A DNA stretch of 64,000 bases, from positions 4,629,250 to 4,693,249 of the forward strand of contig JAJEKV010000083.1 of assembly GCA_021234155.1 (NCBI GenBank), written 5' to 3'. This DNA comes from Isoetes taiwanensis. Its lineage: Eukaryota > Streptophyta > Lycopodiopsida > Isoetales > Isoetaceae. Below are positions 44,340 to 56,929 of this stretch, piece after piece. Below the pieces are notes generated by a model. It saw only the letters and a program-made list of their open reading frames with translations, was not told the origin of the DNA and searched no databases. The position numbers and the translations under genes are program-made. The number at the start of each line of letters is the position of its first letter. Position 1 is the first letter of the stretch.

Positions 44340-47300
44340 TTAAACCATTCTTTTTGTCATCAATTCAATTATTGAATCAGAAATATCATCCAACCAATTA
44401 GTAATAGGATGATCTCGAACATAGTCTACAATGTGATTTGAGTCTCTCAAGCCCTCCAACCATGGCTTCAATTGGTTCAATAGAAATGACCTATCCTGCG
44501 CTCGGATGGAAAGAGATTGGTGTGATCATAGTATGAGAGCTATTCTTATACCCTTTATATTGGTGATCATCAATCATCAAGGTATTCGATGTGTTATAAT
44601 ATCCTCCAAGCTCTTTGTCCTTGTATACTTTCTCAACAGATTTCAAGATTATGTTGACTTTCCGATACTTGAAACCTACCTTCATGCACTTATCAACACC
44701 CCATTCAAACACCAACTTCTTCTTCAATTTTGCAGGAAATACCTTCTTTGGTGATTGACTTCAAACTTGCAACATCCAAATCAGACCACATGGCAATGTC
44801 AAAGTGTTCACTGCACCAGCTCAAAAACTCTATTGCATCTGGCCTTAAAATAACGAGCTTGCTCTTTGATAGATGCTGCGGCACTGTTCCTTCTTCGGGA
44901 ATGCAAGTTGGGATCCCTCTCTTTGTCTCATACATTTTACCAAACACTCCATTGAAATCAAATATAATTAGCTTTCTCGACAACCTAATTTTCTTTAAAG
45001 GAGGTGGAGGAGATGATACAGAATCTGTTTCAGCATCTATACTTCCCAGCCTATCACTTCCTGTTTGATGCAAGCATAGAAAAACACATAAGAAAATACA
45101 AGCTTCAAATGCATTTCCCTAATAAATCATAGCATACCTTGCCTTTCAAATGACATATTGTTTGCAATCTTGGTCTTCTTTGGAGTTGCATCTTCATTTC
45201 TATTTGAGGCTGCACAAACTCCACAAAATATCAAAACCATTAGGGACCTCAATGGTTAAATTTCTAACTTGATTGCACTCAATTAAGCATATGTTCCAAA
45301 ATCAATGAAATTTAGCAGTGATTTAGCTAGATTAGCATACCATTGAGCATTACACCATCACACATTGATGAACTTCTCATTTCCAAACGCTTCTGCATTC
45401 TTTGATCATCAAAAGTAGTCCTCTCTATTAATGCACAGCAGGGTGTTTGATTAGATCATGATGAAATTTCAGAATCAAGTTATTAAAACCATATTATTAG
45501 AACTTACCTATTGACAATTCCCGATCTCCAATGGTGGCTTCGTCTGATATGGGAAAGCTCTCTACTACAACTCAAAAACTTGTGTAAATAGATGCAAATA
45601 TAAAGTGTGGACTCTAGCATTGGACTCGAAATACCTTTCTCGTTGTGGGGCAAAACCTCTGCATTGGTTAATTTGCTTATATATCCAAATGATGGAGTAA
45701 TAAACGGACTGTTGGAACACCATAGTACAGTTTACCGCCTACCATTTTCTGTACTATAAAAGATTGCTTGTACATAAAGATACATAACACTTACTTGAGG
45801 CATATAGATCTGTCTCGATTTCTTTCCCCAAGATGTTGCAGCTCTTGAACATGATTAGGGCCATGAATCTTGGTCACATTACAGTCATCTCTAAATCTTA
45901 CTTGCTAAAACCAAACAAGTGTATGCATGCCTTCAAAAAAATTACCTTTTGTTTCCACCGAGAATTTTTACCTCCTCTTCTACATTTTCTTCATTACCTT
46001 TCCCATTAACCTCGTTCTTCTTCATAATGTGGAGATGCTTCCGCAATGTTTAATTTGCTTACATGTCCATTTGATGCAAAGTGAGAACATAGGCTTCAAA
46101 CATCATCTAACACATTAACCAATGGATTAGTACATAAAGTTATCAAGTGCTTTTGTTGTAAATAATGTCGGTTACCATCTGCTTAACATCCCTACTGCAC
46201 ATGTGAGGTAGATCTATCAACACCAAGTGCTCTAACCTGTGTTTCGGACATTGCATGGCCGCAATCAACTTGGCAAAATATATTATACTCATAGATAACG
46301 TTAGTAATGATAGAAGCAATCATGTCAAGTTCAAAGGTCACCATACCTTATCAAGGAAACCAAACATTGTAAGTGATATTTGTGATTGCACTCATAACAA
46401 GATTGGTAAGCGTTTGCCATCAAACAACAAAACTCTTCCACAAAATGGGCAAATGTCCGGATTAGCCTCAATGCATGATTTTGAAGGTAAGTTTGGCAAT
46501 TGGGGATCTAATGATATCCCCCTCTTGGTGTTTGGCAACCCTGATTGCAACCTCTTCAAGCGGGGTTGCAAAAACAGACATTCCTCAAGATCAGTCTTTC
46601 TTGAATTCTCTAAACCTAGAAGCTCATCATTTGAACATAACAAATGAATTAAGCGGACCATCTCTTTGTTCCCTCAAATTTATAACTGCCATAACTCCAA
46701 AGACTAGCTTCTTTTGTCATATCCTTCATCAAAGCAAACCATTTCTGCCTCTCTTCCTCAAAAGCTTTTTTTTTCTCTCTCATTGACTTGCATGCATTAT
46801 TTAGTTCTCTCAGATCCATCAATTGGATAAACTGATCCTTGATTCTATTTTTTTCAACTCAATCTCTGTTGATTCCATCAATTCATGCATAATCCTGTGT
46901 GTACCTATCACATGCAACACACATTTATCAGCATACTTGGATACAAATGATACTAATTCATGACCATACTAAATGTAAGGAAAACGGGTAACTACAATCC
47001 ACAGTACTTACATGAGACAAAGCATATCTCAGGCTACAAACTATGAAACAACATATCTCTCAGCTACAAACTATAGCAACATACTATGAAACAAAGCATA
47101 TCTCAGGCTACAAACTATAAAACATCATATCTCAGGCTACAAACTATGCAAGATACTATGAAACAAATCATATCTCAGGCTACAAACTATAGCAACTATC
47201 TAACTATTTTAACTACAAAACTATAAACTACACTATATAATCTTTCAAGCTACATAATGTAAGACAAAGTACAACTCAACTATACACACAATCGAGCCAC

Positions 47301-48323
47301 AAACCATAATTTAGGCTACAAACCATGAACCATACATAAAACCATAATTTAGGGCTATAACCAACACCTCAAAGAGCATGAAAAAGAACATTAAACTTGG
47401 AATCACCATATCAAACCATAATTTAGAGCTAAAACTAGCAAACATTTCATGCAATCACCACACCAAACCATACACAAACCCGAACAAGCTACAAACAAAA
47501 CTGTATAATTTATGTGGGTTTGTAATCTCACTATTCTCGTGACAATACAAATCACAAACAAATGGGAGCATACAAAATAATCTAAGACCTATTTGCTATC
47601 TAAAATGGTGAATACCTCAGTAACAATAACAAGCAAAGATGCTTGATCAATTTTAAAATTGAATCCAAATTATACACTTTAAGTAATTCATTGTGAAAAA
47701 ATAGAGAAACACTTACTTGAAACCATGTCAATTCCAATTTGGCTATGAATTGCTGCAAGTGTAAGATAATTAGTGGCTGTCTGTATGATCTTAAACAAAC
47801 TCAAGGTAAAAGATGTGAAGAAAGGATTACCACTTTTTTTGTTGCAGACTTTTTTTTCGCATTTAGAAGTGATATTAAGTCGTGGTCCCACTGATAATTG
47901 AGTGCTCGCATGATTCTTCTCTTGTAACCTATTCTCGGAAAAACTGTCCTCCTTACTCTCTAACTTTTGTGACCTTGAATTTTCAGCAGCATGTGCTTGA
48001 AAAGATAACCAATTTATTTGTTTCCCCTTCATCTCTTGAAGAAAATAAGCAACAGCAAAGGTTTGTGGAATTAGACCTCCCTGAGCATGTTGTCTATCAA
48101 CATACACTTTCCTATAAAGATTCATGAACTCATTTCTCTTTGATAATTGGAGGTTCCTCAATTTGTAACAAGACTTAACCTTGTCTCCCCAAAATCGGTT
48201 TATTTCATTATGTTTATCAAACTCCTTTTCCCCCTTATATAGATCTGTATATGACAATCCATCTGAGCTTAGTTCCTTTGAAGCTGTCTTTTCACTACCG
48301 CCCATGATTATTTTCTCCACCAT
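44340..48323 (-). CDS. FCP1/NIF-type (HAD) phosphatase-like gene, multi-exon, possibly damaged
   Basis: A minus-strand gene with small exons bounded by GT and AG. Predicted exons: 48323-47831 (starts MVEKIIMGGSEK), about 47753-47718, one within 46661-46392 (Cys pair CPFC), 45900-45795, 45708-45635, 45561-45508, 45424-45341, 45209-45138 and 45060-44340. The last encodes the phosphatase domain: RKLIIFDFNGVFGK, LRPDAIEFLSWCSEHFDIAMWS, LGGYYNTSNTLMIDDHQYK, then a helical end with stop at 44340. FCP1-like enzymes use D-x-D-x-T/V; here DFNGV has Asn for the second Asp, so catalysis is doubtful. Two apparent frameshifts lie near 44745 and 44491. Exons were judged by eye and may be incomplete. It is the only host-like multi-exon gene here. 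Confidence 0.65.
47010..47230 (+). repeat. Degenerate tandem repeat inside an intron
   Basis: Five to six copies of 'catatctcaggctacaaact' followed by 'atgaaacaa' or 'atagcaac' variants, spaced about 30 or 70 bp. It lies in a long intron of the phosphatase-like gene; no function is evident. Confidence 0.8.
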
Positions 48324-48329
48324 TCACTT

Positions 48330-49840
48330 CTTTGGTCTACAAATCGTTGACCTACAATAATAAGTCTCGATTCCTTTCATGATCTAGAAAAAAACTAAAC
48401 CTGGCTAGGGCATGAACACCTTGCTGCCTTCCTTGAATTAGCCTCTCTCCTGTTATTCTTAACAAGCAACGAGATACTTTCTGTGAGCCGAGAATGTCCG
48501 AAAGCTTTTACATAACAGAATTTGGAGATGTGAACTTGCCTTCCGTCCCTGTTCCATCCCTGATTGAATGAACATGGAAGAGCTTCTCCGGAGGTGAATT
48601 TGCATCGAAACGAAAGTGGGAATTTTGAAAAAATTAAAAAAAATCGTTTCTTCCCACTTTTTCCCACAATTTTCCGTAAAGAATCCATTTTTGGAGGTAT
48701 CCAAAAATGGAATTTCTTTCAAAGCATTAATAGCTCGTATTTCAAATTTTGAGGGCATATTTACTACAATTTTCAACTTCATTTTGTGGTTTCAAAATGC
48801 ACATTTTTGTGCCACCTTATCATGCATCAACCCAAGTTCTATAATTTATGTGTTGCATAAATTTCTCAAATAGGCAGAAATATGTATTCGCTTTTGCCAT
48901 TTAAACGTGTTCAATTTTGGCTGTAATTTTTGCTATGGCACCTATTTAAATTCATTCTACCTAATTCATTGTGCCCTTGGTGCCGTAACTGATATATGCT
49001 GAAGTTAACTTGGCTTGTAGGTCTATATCCCATTGTTTTGCTATAGACCGTGATCTCAAACTGCCAATGGCAATGGCGAATGTTGGGAATTATCTACTGA
49101 ATCTTGAAATGCTGATCTGCAACTAGAGCACATGACGGCCAAGTTTTCTAAGGTTTGATTCACTCGTTTGCATATTTTACATTGATTGGTGCTTACTACA
49201 AATAAGTGATGCACAAACATAACTTGTGTCTATTGTTTTTGAGATATATGCCTATGCTTCCATAGCAAAAGTGCATCTAGAAACTTTACTTTCATGCATT
49301 TGATGCTTGTTTCACCATGGAAAAGAATGCATTTTCTTCTTTTCAAAACATCGTCTAAGGTAATTAAACTGAGTTACTTCTAAGGAGCTGCATATAATAT
49401 ACTCAAAATGAAAAGGTAACTCACCATTTTCTATGTCCAAGTTTTTATTCTTGTCTAGTTATTATTCTAATGGTGAGATGATTGCTTGGTTTTAGGACAC
49501 CAAAGGAGGGATTTAAAAAAGTCATTATTTGAAGACCGCAGCTTGACACGTTCTTTATAGCCTTCGATTTCTTCTTTTTTGATCTTGATATAGTTTTGCT
49601 TCGGAGCTCATGACCTTTATTGGCATTGTAAAGATTGTCAATTCTTGACATGTAAACTATGGTTAGATTTAAATACAAAAATTTTTCTTCTATATACACT
49701 CTTATCTCTTTATAAATCTGTATCTTGTTAAATTCAAGCATCATTATAGTCCAGACAAAATCCAAATAGCTTTTTATAATGACGAAATGATGACAACGAC
49801 GAGAATGTTGATGAAAATGTGTTAAAACACTAATGAAGCA
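48330..49840. other. Upstream region of the phosphatase-like gene; no gene seen
   Basis: Contains ORFs without recognised domains (for example 48459-48782). A short inverted repeat of 'ttttttcccac' and 'gtgggaat' type text lies near 48613-48670. Promoter elements could not be assigned with confidence. Confidence 0.4.
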
Positions 49841-49849
49841 TACGATGGA

Positions 49850-50142
49850 TGTGCTAAACAAACCTGACGAAAAAATTGACATAAACTTTGACGAAAAAAT
49901 TGACATAAACTTTGACGAAAAACCTGACGTAATTTTGACGCATACTATGACGAATATTTCTGACGAAAAATGTGACGAAAATTCTGACAATCTGACGAAA
50001 ATTCTGACGCAAAATCTGACGATTTTTCGTCAGAGAATATATGTCAGAATATGCGTCAGTCATATGGGTCTAAGCAATTGCCTATTCTGTGAAGGGTTTC
50101 TGACGATTTTTCTGACGCAAAACAGGCTTTTTCTTGTAGTGC
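49850..50142 (-). mobile_element. CACTA (En/Spm) element terminus with subterminal repeats
   Basis: The end at 50142, read on the minus strand, is CACTACAAGAAAAAGCC, the standard CACTA terminus. Within the next 290 bases are about a dozen copies of TGACGAAAAA or close variants in both orientations (including a 27-bp unit repeated at 49867-49920), typical of transposase-binding subterminal repeats. The element has entered L1-B, whose reading frame stops exactly at 50143. CAG precedes the terminus and would be the 3-bp duplication. I did not find the other CACTA end, nor a TNP2-like transposase. Confidence 0.8.
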
Positions 50143-52607
50143 TGGAGCCAATAGAACCGAAACCAAATAAATATGCGTATTGTTCAATACTGACTTAGCT
50201 ACTTGAATTCTACCTGCCAAGGATATCTTTGAACCTCTCCACCAAATCAGTTGCCTTTGTAAATTTAAGATAATTTCATCCCATGCTTCATTCATGTCAC
50301 TATCTAGACTAAAGGGGACTCCTAGAAGCTTTGTCTTTGCAGATGGTACAACCATCTTCCAGGCATACTCATATAAAAAATGTGGAACTGCTTCCTTCCC
50401 CACCCATAAAGCACTACACTTAGCCCAATTAAGGAGACAACCAAATGCAATTGAAAATATATCCAAAATCTTTTGATTATCTGCACATTATTCTCTTCAC
50501 CATCCACTAGCAAGAAGGTATCGTCTGCAAACTGATTAACCAAAACCTGTTCACCTTCCATCAATAATAATCCCTTTACCAAACCATCCTTTTCAGCCTC
50601 ATGCAATAATTGCGAAAGTCGTGCCACTATAGTAAACAAAAAAGGGGCTAAAGAGCAACCTTGCCTTATTCCACGTTCAATTGGAAAAAGCACCAATGGT
50701 TCTCCATGATACAGTACTACCCCCTTAGCAGAAATCAACATTTTATGCATCATAGATCGGAAACCAGACCCAAATCCCAATTTCAAAAGCATGGCATCCA
50801 AGAAAGTCCACTTCACACTATCATAAGCTTTAGCAAAATCCAATTTTAAATATAGAAGATTTTGACCTGAACATTGGGCCCAATGAATGAACTCCTTCAT
50901 ATGCTGCCACTATATTATGAAAAATTTGCCGACCTGGAAGAAAGCCTGACTGAGCCGCATCTATTGTCAATCCCAAAACCTGTTTAAGTCTTTGTGCATA
51001 GGCTTTTGCAATAATTTTATAGATAGTAGATAGAAGAGTTATTGGGCACCAATCATGAATGCTCACAGGTTCTTTCACTTTAGGAATAAGAGAAATCAAA
51101 CCCGTATTCAAAATCCTATCAAATTGATGTGAAGTACACAAATCTTTGTATGCCTCCATAATGCTTACTGATGTCCATTCCCAATACCTTTTAAAAAATT
51201 CTACAGGGATACTATCCATACCTTGATATTTATCTGAAGCCAACTCAAATGTTGCTGCTCGCAATTCAGACATGGACAGTGGGGCCTCTAACAATTGAGA
51301 TTCCTCTTGTGAAAGAATTGCATGAACCTTAGAAAGCACAATATCCTGCATTACATCTTCATGAGGCAAGTGTTTAACTTAAAAAAAGTTTCAAAGTATT
51401 GAGTAAGAGACTGCTTAATCTCATTTGGCTCTGTCATTACCCTCCCATCCGGCAGAGATAAAGAGTGCATAGTAGCTGCATACCTCTTCTGCTTTGAAGC
51501 TCTAAAAAACATCTTATTACAACGATCTCCATCTTTCAGCCAGGTTAATCCAGATTTAACTCGTGCTGATTGAATTTGGGCCACTTCAAGACCACGAATA
51601 GCATCAATAACCTGTTGCAATCTAAAAGAGACCGTAACCACTTTCTTAAGCTCCTCTAATTCAACATATAACTTACTTAATGTCTCTTTTTCTTCACGAA
51701 CTCGTTGCGCTCCCCACTGTTTCACAAAAATCTTGACATTTGCCAAAGCCTCAACAATTCTTCGCATACCATGTTGCTGAGATGAAGCCTTTTGCCAAGC
51801 CTCCTGACATCCTGCTTCAAACTCCTCATCAGACAACCATCTAGTATTCAATTTAAACACCGTTTTTCTCTTTTGTCGACTATGAGTAAGTTCACGATTT
51901 TCAAGAATTTGAGGATTATGGTCCGAGACAGCTTGTGCCAAATAATTAAGCCTCCATAACCGTGGACATATATCACAAAGCACACTATTTGCATACATTC
52001 GATCATGACGAGCCTGTGACAATCCTGGGCCAACCCAATTATCAGTCCAAGTAAAAGATGAATCTCCATCAACTTCCATAAACCCATGTTGAAAGAGTAA
52101 CTTCTGCCACTGCTGCCGTTCAAAGCCGCTTACAATCTGTCCACCACCTAATCTGTCTTGTACTGATTCGACCATATTGAAATCCCCTACTAAAAGCCAA
52201 GCCACATTTTCTCCCCATTTTGGTATTTTAATACATAAAGAAGCCCATAAAGTTGCTCTTTTTCTAGGAATATTAGATTATACATTAATGATACCACATT
52301 CTTGAAGTCCTTGCTTCCATTTAATGACTGTCCACCTTCCAAATTTATCTTTTGCCGTAAATGTGACATGAACATCCATACTCCAGGCTATCATTGTACC
52401 ACCCCGAGCCTTGTCTGAAGTACTTATTATAGCAGAAGTTTGCTTCCCAAACAAATTCATCATTGGAACAACCCTGCCTCTATCACTTTTATGCTCTTGA
52501 ATACATAAAATATCTGGATTAATGTGTTTAATTAAATTAGCCAACCTCTGCCATTTTTGAGGAGATGAACGTGCTCCTCTCACATTCCAAGACATGATCT
52601 TAAGCAT
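50143..52607 (-). pseudogene. L1-B ORF2: endonuclease and reverse transcriptase
   Basis: Start MLKIMSWNVRGARSS at 52607 is the endonuclease N-terminus (usual SWNVRG). CIQEHKSD follows. An in-frame TAA at 52278-52280 interrupts before LLVGDFNMVESVQDR and VSDHNPQIL. Frameshifts near 51365, 50880 and 50460 separate the RT blocks: YQGMDSIPVEFFKRYW, LISLIPKVKEP, LPGRQI, LKLDFAKAYDSVKW (motif A), GIRQGCSLAPFLF (motif B), FADDTFLLVDG (motif C), then LLGVPF and GRIQVAKSVL. The frame ends at the CACTA junction. The enzyme family nicks and reverse-transcribes at its target. This copy is dead. Confidence 0.9.
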
Positions 52608-54478
52608 AAGGTATTTTGGATTTCTTCTTCCTCCTCTTTTTTGATGAGGCTTTTCCCACTTTTACCTCAGTTTCCTGTGGCTTATATAATACCAAGGCCT
52701 GGTCCATGTTATGCTCACTAATATCACCAATATCCTTGTGCCTATCTTCCTCCTCAGATGAATCGTCACCAGCCCCTGACTCTATGATATCACCGTTATC
52801 CAGGTTATGCTTCACCCTTGCTTTACTTTTATGCTTTTTAGGACTTCGCCATGCCAACTCATCATTGGGACATTTTACCATCTCTTCATCTGGTGATGAA
52901 TTATGAACATCCTCACCAAACCACCATTGGAACTGCTTCTATATCTTTTCCACATTCTTGCGAACCAGATACCTTCTTTTCATCCAGATTCTCTGGAGCA
53001 ACTTCTGTAGGGTTTGCAGACATATCCATATTTTGTTGTTTATCACCAATGGGATATTCCTTCTGCACATCTACATCCAATATCTTCAAAGAAGGAAACC
53101 AACACTTTAACTCACTGCCATTCAAAAGCTCTAAGTTAAAGCGTGAGAAAAACTCCCCACTCTTCACTATTACCTCCTTAGGAAGACTTTGATCCATTGG
53201 TAATGCTACACAAACACGAGCACCTCTGAGAATTGAATGAGATATATGCTTACCAATATCATTAGCAATAGAGATAAGGAACTTTGGAAGCAATAGATCC
53301 GGTGGCAAACCATGAATTTGAAACCAACAAGGCAACATTGCTTTATAAGGATTATCAGCAGAAAATCCTGATGAATAATGCTGAAAAATGACACATGAAC
53401 CTCCTATTGAGAAAACACCTCTTGAAGTCAATCTATTAACAAAGCGCTTCTTCAAACCCCAAAGAAAAGAAATTATTATGTAACACTTTGAAAGAATTAA
53501 AAGGTGCAATAGACATCCTTCCGAAAGATAGAACCAATCCATCCAAAGAATTTTAGTAGAATTAAAATAATTTCTAGCAAAGTACCCAATTCTGAATGTG
53601 CCACCGGTTTAGCCACACCCTTTCGATGCTCGGGTTGATCCACTTCTATAATCGGTAATACAAACTTTGTTTCCAAAGGCAGAACCATTAATGCCTTGAA
53701 CAAAGTCCTCCACACAAACCGTAATCACGAAAACTCCCCTTTCCTCTCTTTGAACACTTCAAAAAAATCCTGCTTATTACCCTGATCCAAGAAAGTAAGC
53801 GCTTCCTGCACACGTGAACTCTGATAATTATGAGCAAGATCTTTACGCACCCAAGTACGAAAATGAGCATTCCTCAATCTGTTAACTGTGTCATTTGATC
53901 TCCAAGCATTTGGAGGATCTTGGCGAACAGGATTAGACCTCAAATCTGCAAACCCACCATTATTACTTTCGGTAGCTTTAGGTGCCTCAGCATATATTCT
54001 CCACCTGTAAAGCCTCAGCACATGGTAAATCCTCAGAAACATTGGCTAGTACCTCCTTACTTGTTTTGCCCACTATTTTATCATTTGTCATTTTAGTTAC
54101 TTCCTCAGTCACTGTAAACAAAGATTTCAAGGGTTGCAATGCCTTTGCAATTGAAACAGTTGATGTATTTACCTGCTTATGCATCTTTGCTACTTCACAT
54201 GCATGGCTTGAGCCTAAAGGAGTATAAGAGCAAAACTTTTCTGGAAACCCACCAGCCTTCTCCATTTGACTCATAGACCGAAAGTCAGACTTTTGTGCTA
54301 AATCCTTCCACCGAACATTATCCTTGATAAAAGATTCAGACATTGAGACATCTGAAGTGAAAACCCCTTCACCAAAACCTACACCACATCGTTCATGAAA
54401 ACCCTGCCGCAAAGCAGAGCCCCTAAGAAACAGATCCATCCAAGAGAATAGTGCAAGTTGTTCCCGGTTTCTAATCAA
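52600..54478 (-). pseudogene. L1-B ORF1 (DUF4283-type gag-like protein), frameshifted
   Basis: Blocks at 54478-53987, 54042-53725, 53715-53497, 53542-52913 and 52881-52600 follow each other with frameshifts. The block around 53330-53150 has the RNA-binding fold typical of plant L1 ORF1 (MLPCWFQIHGLPPDLLLPKF, then IANDIGKHI). The C-terminal block is acidic then strongly basic (KKRRKKKSKIPYA). The stop TAA at 52600-52602 overlaps the ORF2 ATG by 8 bases (ATGCTTAA). Confidence 0.75.
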
Positions 54479-54984
54479 CCCACGCTACTACCTCCAATCC
54501 TCGAGGATTTCGTGGCAAGATTGTGTAATATGGCCGAAACTGAAAGACTCTTGACTTGCACCAGTAATCTTCTGTAAAAGCATTCATATAATATAGCAAT
54601 GGAAAGGGCTCGAAAAGAGCTTTTCAACGGTGTAAAGAACAATTGACTCTCACCAACGCCAAAGTTATGGCGCCAAAGTTTGCTCTGGCAAGAAAGCACG
54701 CCCCTACCTGCGACTTTTTTTCTGCCCTAGTTGTCGTGCATTCCAACCTAAGACAGTCTTGCAATAAGCATAGACTCCATAGACCTGCTATTTTATCGTC
54801 AAGGTGCCTTTAACCTACCCAATCACCAAAATGAAATAGTTAAAAAGTCCATGTGGCAGACTTAACAAACTCTATTCACACGGGATCCAATTTGGACCAT
54901 ACAAAAAATGGATCAGGCTTCCTGATAGTGGATGCTTAACACAATGTAGTGTGTTTTTTTTTTTCTTTTTCTTTTTTTTTTCTT

Positions 54985-55425
54985 TGTGAGAGTTATAAAA
55001 ATACCCCTATATTTATACAAAATTATGAAAATATCTTGGCATTAAAGGTACTTTTTATGAAAATGGCCGTAAGTTTTTTATGATGATTCAAATGAAAAAA
55101 TGTGTCCTTCAGATAAACTTTAAATGAAGATAATATCTTCCTATAAAAATGAAAATCAACTAAATCAGACTCTGAAATATTAAGTTATGGCCTTCTAAAC
55201 CCTTATAAATTTTTTATGTATTAAAAAGAATATAACTTGTGATCCTAAGCTCTGATTCGTGTGATTTTAGCTTTCGTGGAAAAATAACATTTTCATCTAT
55301 AATGTATCTAAAAAATATAATCTTGTTTGAATCATCACAAAATAGTTTAGGTCACATCTATCAAAAAATACCCTTTCATAATTTTGCATAAATATAAGAG
55401 TATTTTTATAAATTGCCCCTTTTTT
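54985..55425. mobile_element. Foldback/MITE-like element, arms about 90-100 bp
   Basis: The left arm ('agttataaaaatacccctatatttatacaaaattatgaaaa' ... 'gatgattcaaat', from about 54990) is mirrored by the right arm ('ttgaatcatcaca' ... 'cataattttgcataaatataagagtatttttataaattgcccc', ending about 55423). Outer ends next to poly-T make the termini and target duplication uncertain. No ORF. Confidence 0.7.
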
Positions 55426-55429
55426 TCGA

Positions 55430-56511
55430 ACATGTATAATTGAGGTTGTTATTTTTCTATTCTATTTTTTCATAATAGGGAAAGCTTTGGTTGAGGAAAT
55501 TCCACGAGGGAATTTCCTGAGGCGGCCCTCCAGATGCGGCGGTGCCCAAGCGGCGAAGCCGTGGTGCCGCCGTGTCTGGCTATGCCGCCGAGGGAATATT
55601 CCTGGGGAATATTTCGAGCCGAGGAAGTTTCCAGATGTAATCCACATTAGGGTTAGATTATATCTCTGCAAAAATTTCCCCGGCTATGGCGGTTATGGCG
55701 AAGATCATACAGGGTCTTCTCTGTCTCTGTTCTTCTAGCTGCTCCAGTGAAGATCTCCCATACAGTTACCTCTAGGACTTTCTTGAGGGCGAAGATCATC
55801 GGCGCGACGAAGATCAGAGAGATACACAAAAATATGAGGTATTTGCAATTCTCACAGGTCCGCAAAGGGGCACGGCAACTACTGAGCTTCGATTTTCTTC
55901 TTACAGATTCAAGGGCAGTGCCTGGACAGAAATGCATTATCAAGGAAGGGCGGTGCTATGGCCATTGCTTTGCTTGCTACATCTGCAGGAATACTTGAGA
56001 AAAATATCTATGCTTCCTCTGCTCCACCTCTTGGAATGCGATCCTTGCTAATTCCAACAAAATGTGTGTTTGATCTGTTCAGCTAGGGTCTAAAGCACCG
56101 GATCTTGGGCCTGCAGTTTCATGAGCATCTTCTTGCGACAGAGCTTCATACGAAAGGGGCGAAACAGGCACGAAACAGAGGATGCAAACATGGGCAAACA
56201 TTTTTTCAGCTGGCAGAATCATCCCAGGCCATAGCCACGGAGATTGAAGGGTTGGCCCTGCTTGCAATAGATAGGAGGCTAGCCTCGGAAGACTGCTATG
56301 CTCTGCAAGTATGAAGATCATCGGCGGCTATGGCAAAGATCAGAGATGGTTGAAGGAAGTGAGATTAGAGAAGGAAGCTTTGATGCCAAATCCGGCAAAA
56401 GATGCACTAGCAGAGAAAATGGTTCACTTAACGGCGCCGCTGCGGAAATGTCGGAGACAGAGTAATGGGTTTGAAAAGAGACAAAAAAAAACCACACTCT
56501 AATGTGGATTA
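55430..56511. other. GC-richer region without a recognisable gene
   Basis: At 55497-55640 'ggaatttcctgaggcgg' and related G/C-rich text with imperfect inverted symmetry occur. 'gcgaagatcat' recurs at 55697, 55790 and in a variant near 56310. It may be an eroded exon or CpG-rich repeat, but no protein domain is seen. Confidence 0.4.
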
Positions 56512-56519
56512 CTGTGTGG
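56512..56519. repeat. hAT target-site duplication, left copy
   Basis: CTGTGTGG, identical to 56736-56743. Confidence 0.92.
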
Positions 56520-56735
56520 CAGGGTTCGAAATTAGAATTTGCCCTAACCATTAAAAATGCCTGCTTATATTTAAGGCTACCGGAAATACATGAAATTATA
56601 GTGTACTTTCCCGGAAATCCTTAGAAACTTCCCCAAAAATAGCCTGAAAAAACGCCGGGAATTTTTTTTGGCTATCGGAAATTTTTTGGAATGACCGGAT
56701 TTTTAAGGGTCGAACCCCCCCAATTTCGAACCCTG
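56520..56735. mobile_element. hAT-type MITE, 216 bp, perfect 8-bp target duplication
   Basis: The ends are CAGGGTTCGAAATT and its exact reverse complement AATTTCGAACCCTG. They are flanked by a perfect 8-bp duplication CTGTGTGG. Eight-bp duplications and CAGGGTTCGAA-type ends are classic for hAT elements. There is no ORF. The interior has several short GGAAATTT-type repeats. Confidence 0.93.
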
Positions 56736-56743
56736 CTGTGTGG
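56736..56743. repeat. hAT target-site duplication, right copy
   Basis: CTGTGTGG, identical to 56512-56519. Confidence 0.92.
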
Positions 56744-56929
56744 TAACTTCTTCTCTGCGGAATATAAATGAGGGTGGAGAAGGCATGTTTTCGGCGAAAT
56801 AAACGAGATAGATCTTCACCGCATATGCACCACCAGAGCTGGGTACATAACTAATTAGCTGTGCACACATAGGCAAAATGACATGATCAACCAGAAAGAA
56901 AGAAAGAAAGAAAAGAAAAGAAAAAAAAA

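Larger units (their letters stand above)
50143..54700 (-). mobile_element. Decayed L1 retrotransposon (L1-B), interrupted by CACTA
   Basis: ORF1 (about 54480-52600) and ORF2 (52607-50143) are in L1 order. ORF2 is cut after the RT core by the CACTA terminus at 50142, so the zinc-finger region and the tail are displaced or lost. There are several frameshifts and one in-frame stop. Sequence differs clearly from L1-A, so it is a separate and older L1 lineage. No target duplication could be found. Confidence 0.85.

Noticed and set aside
55487-55738. GC-rich ORFs near 55.5 kb as host exons
   Set aside because: Frames on both strands are open because of GC-rich composition; there is no domain, no convincing splice sites and no continuation.
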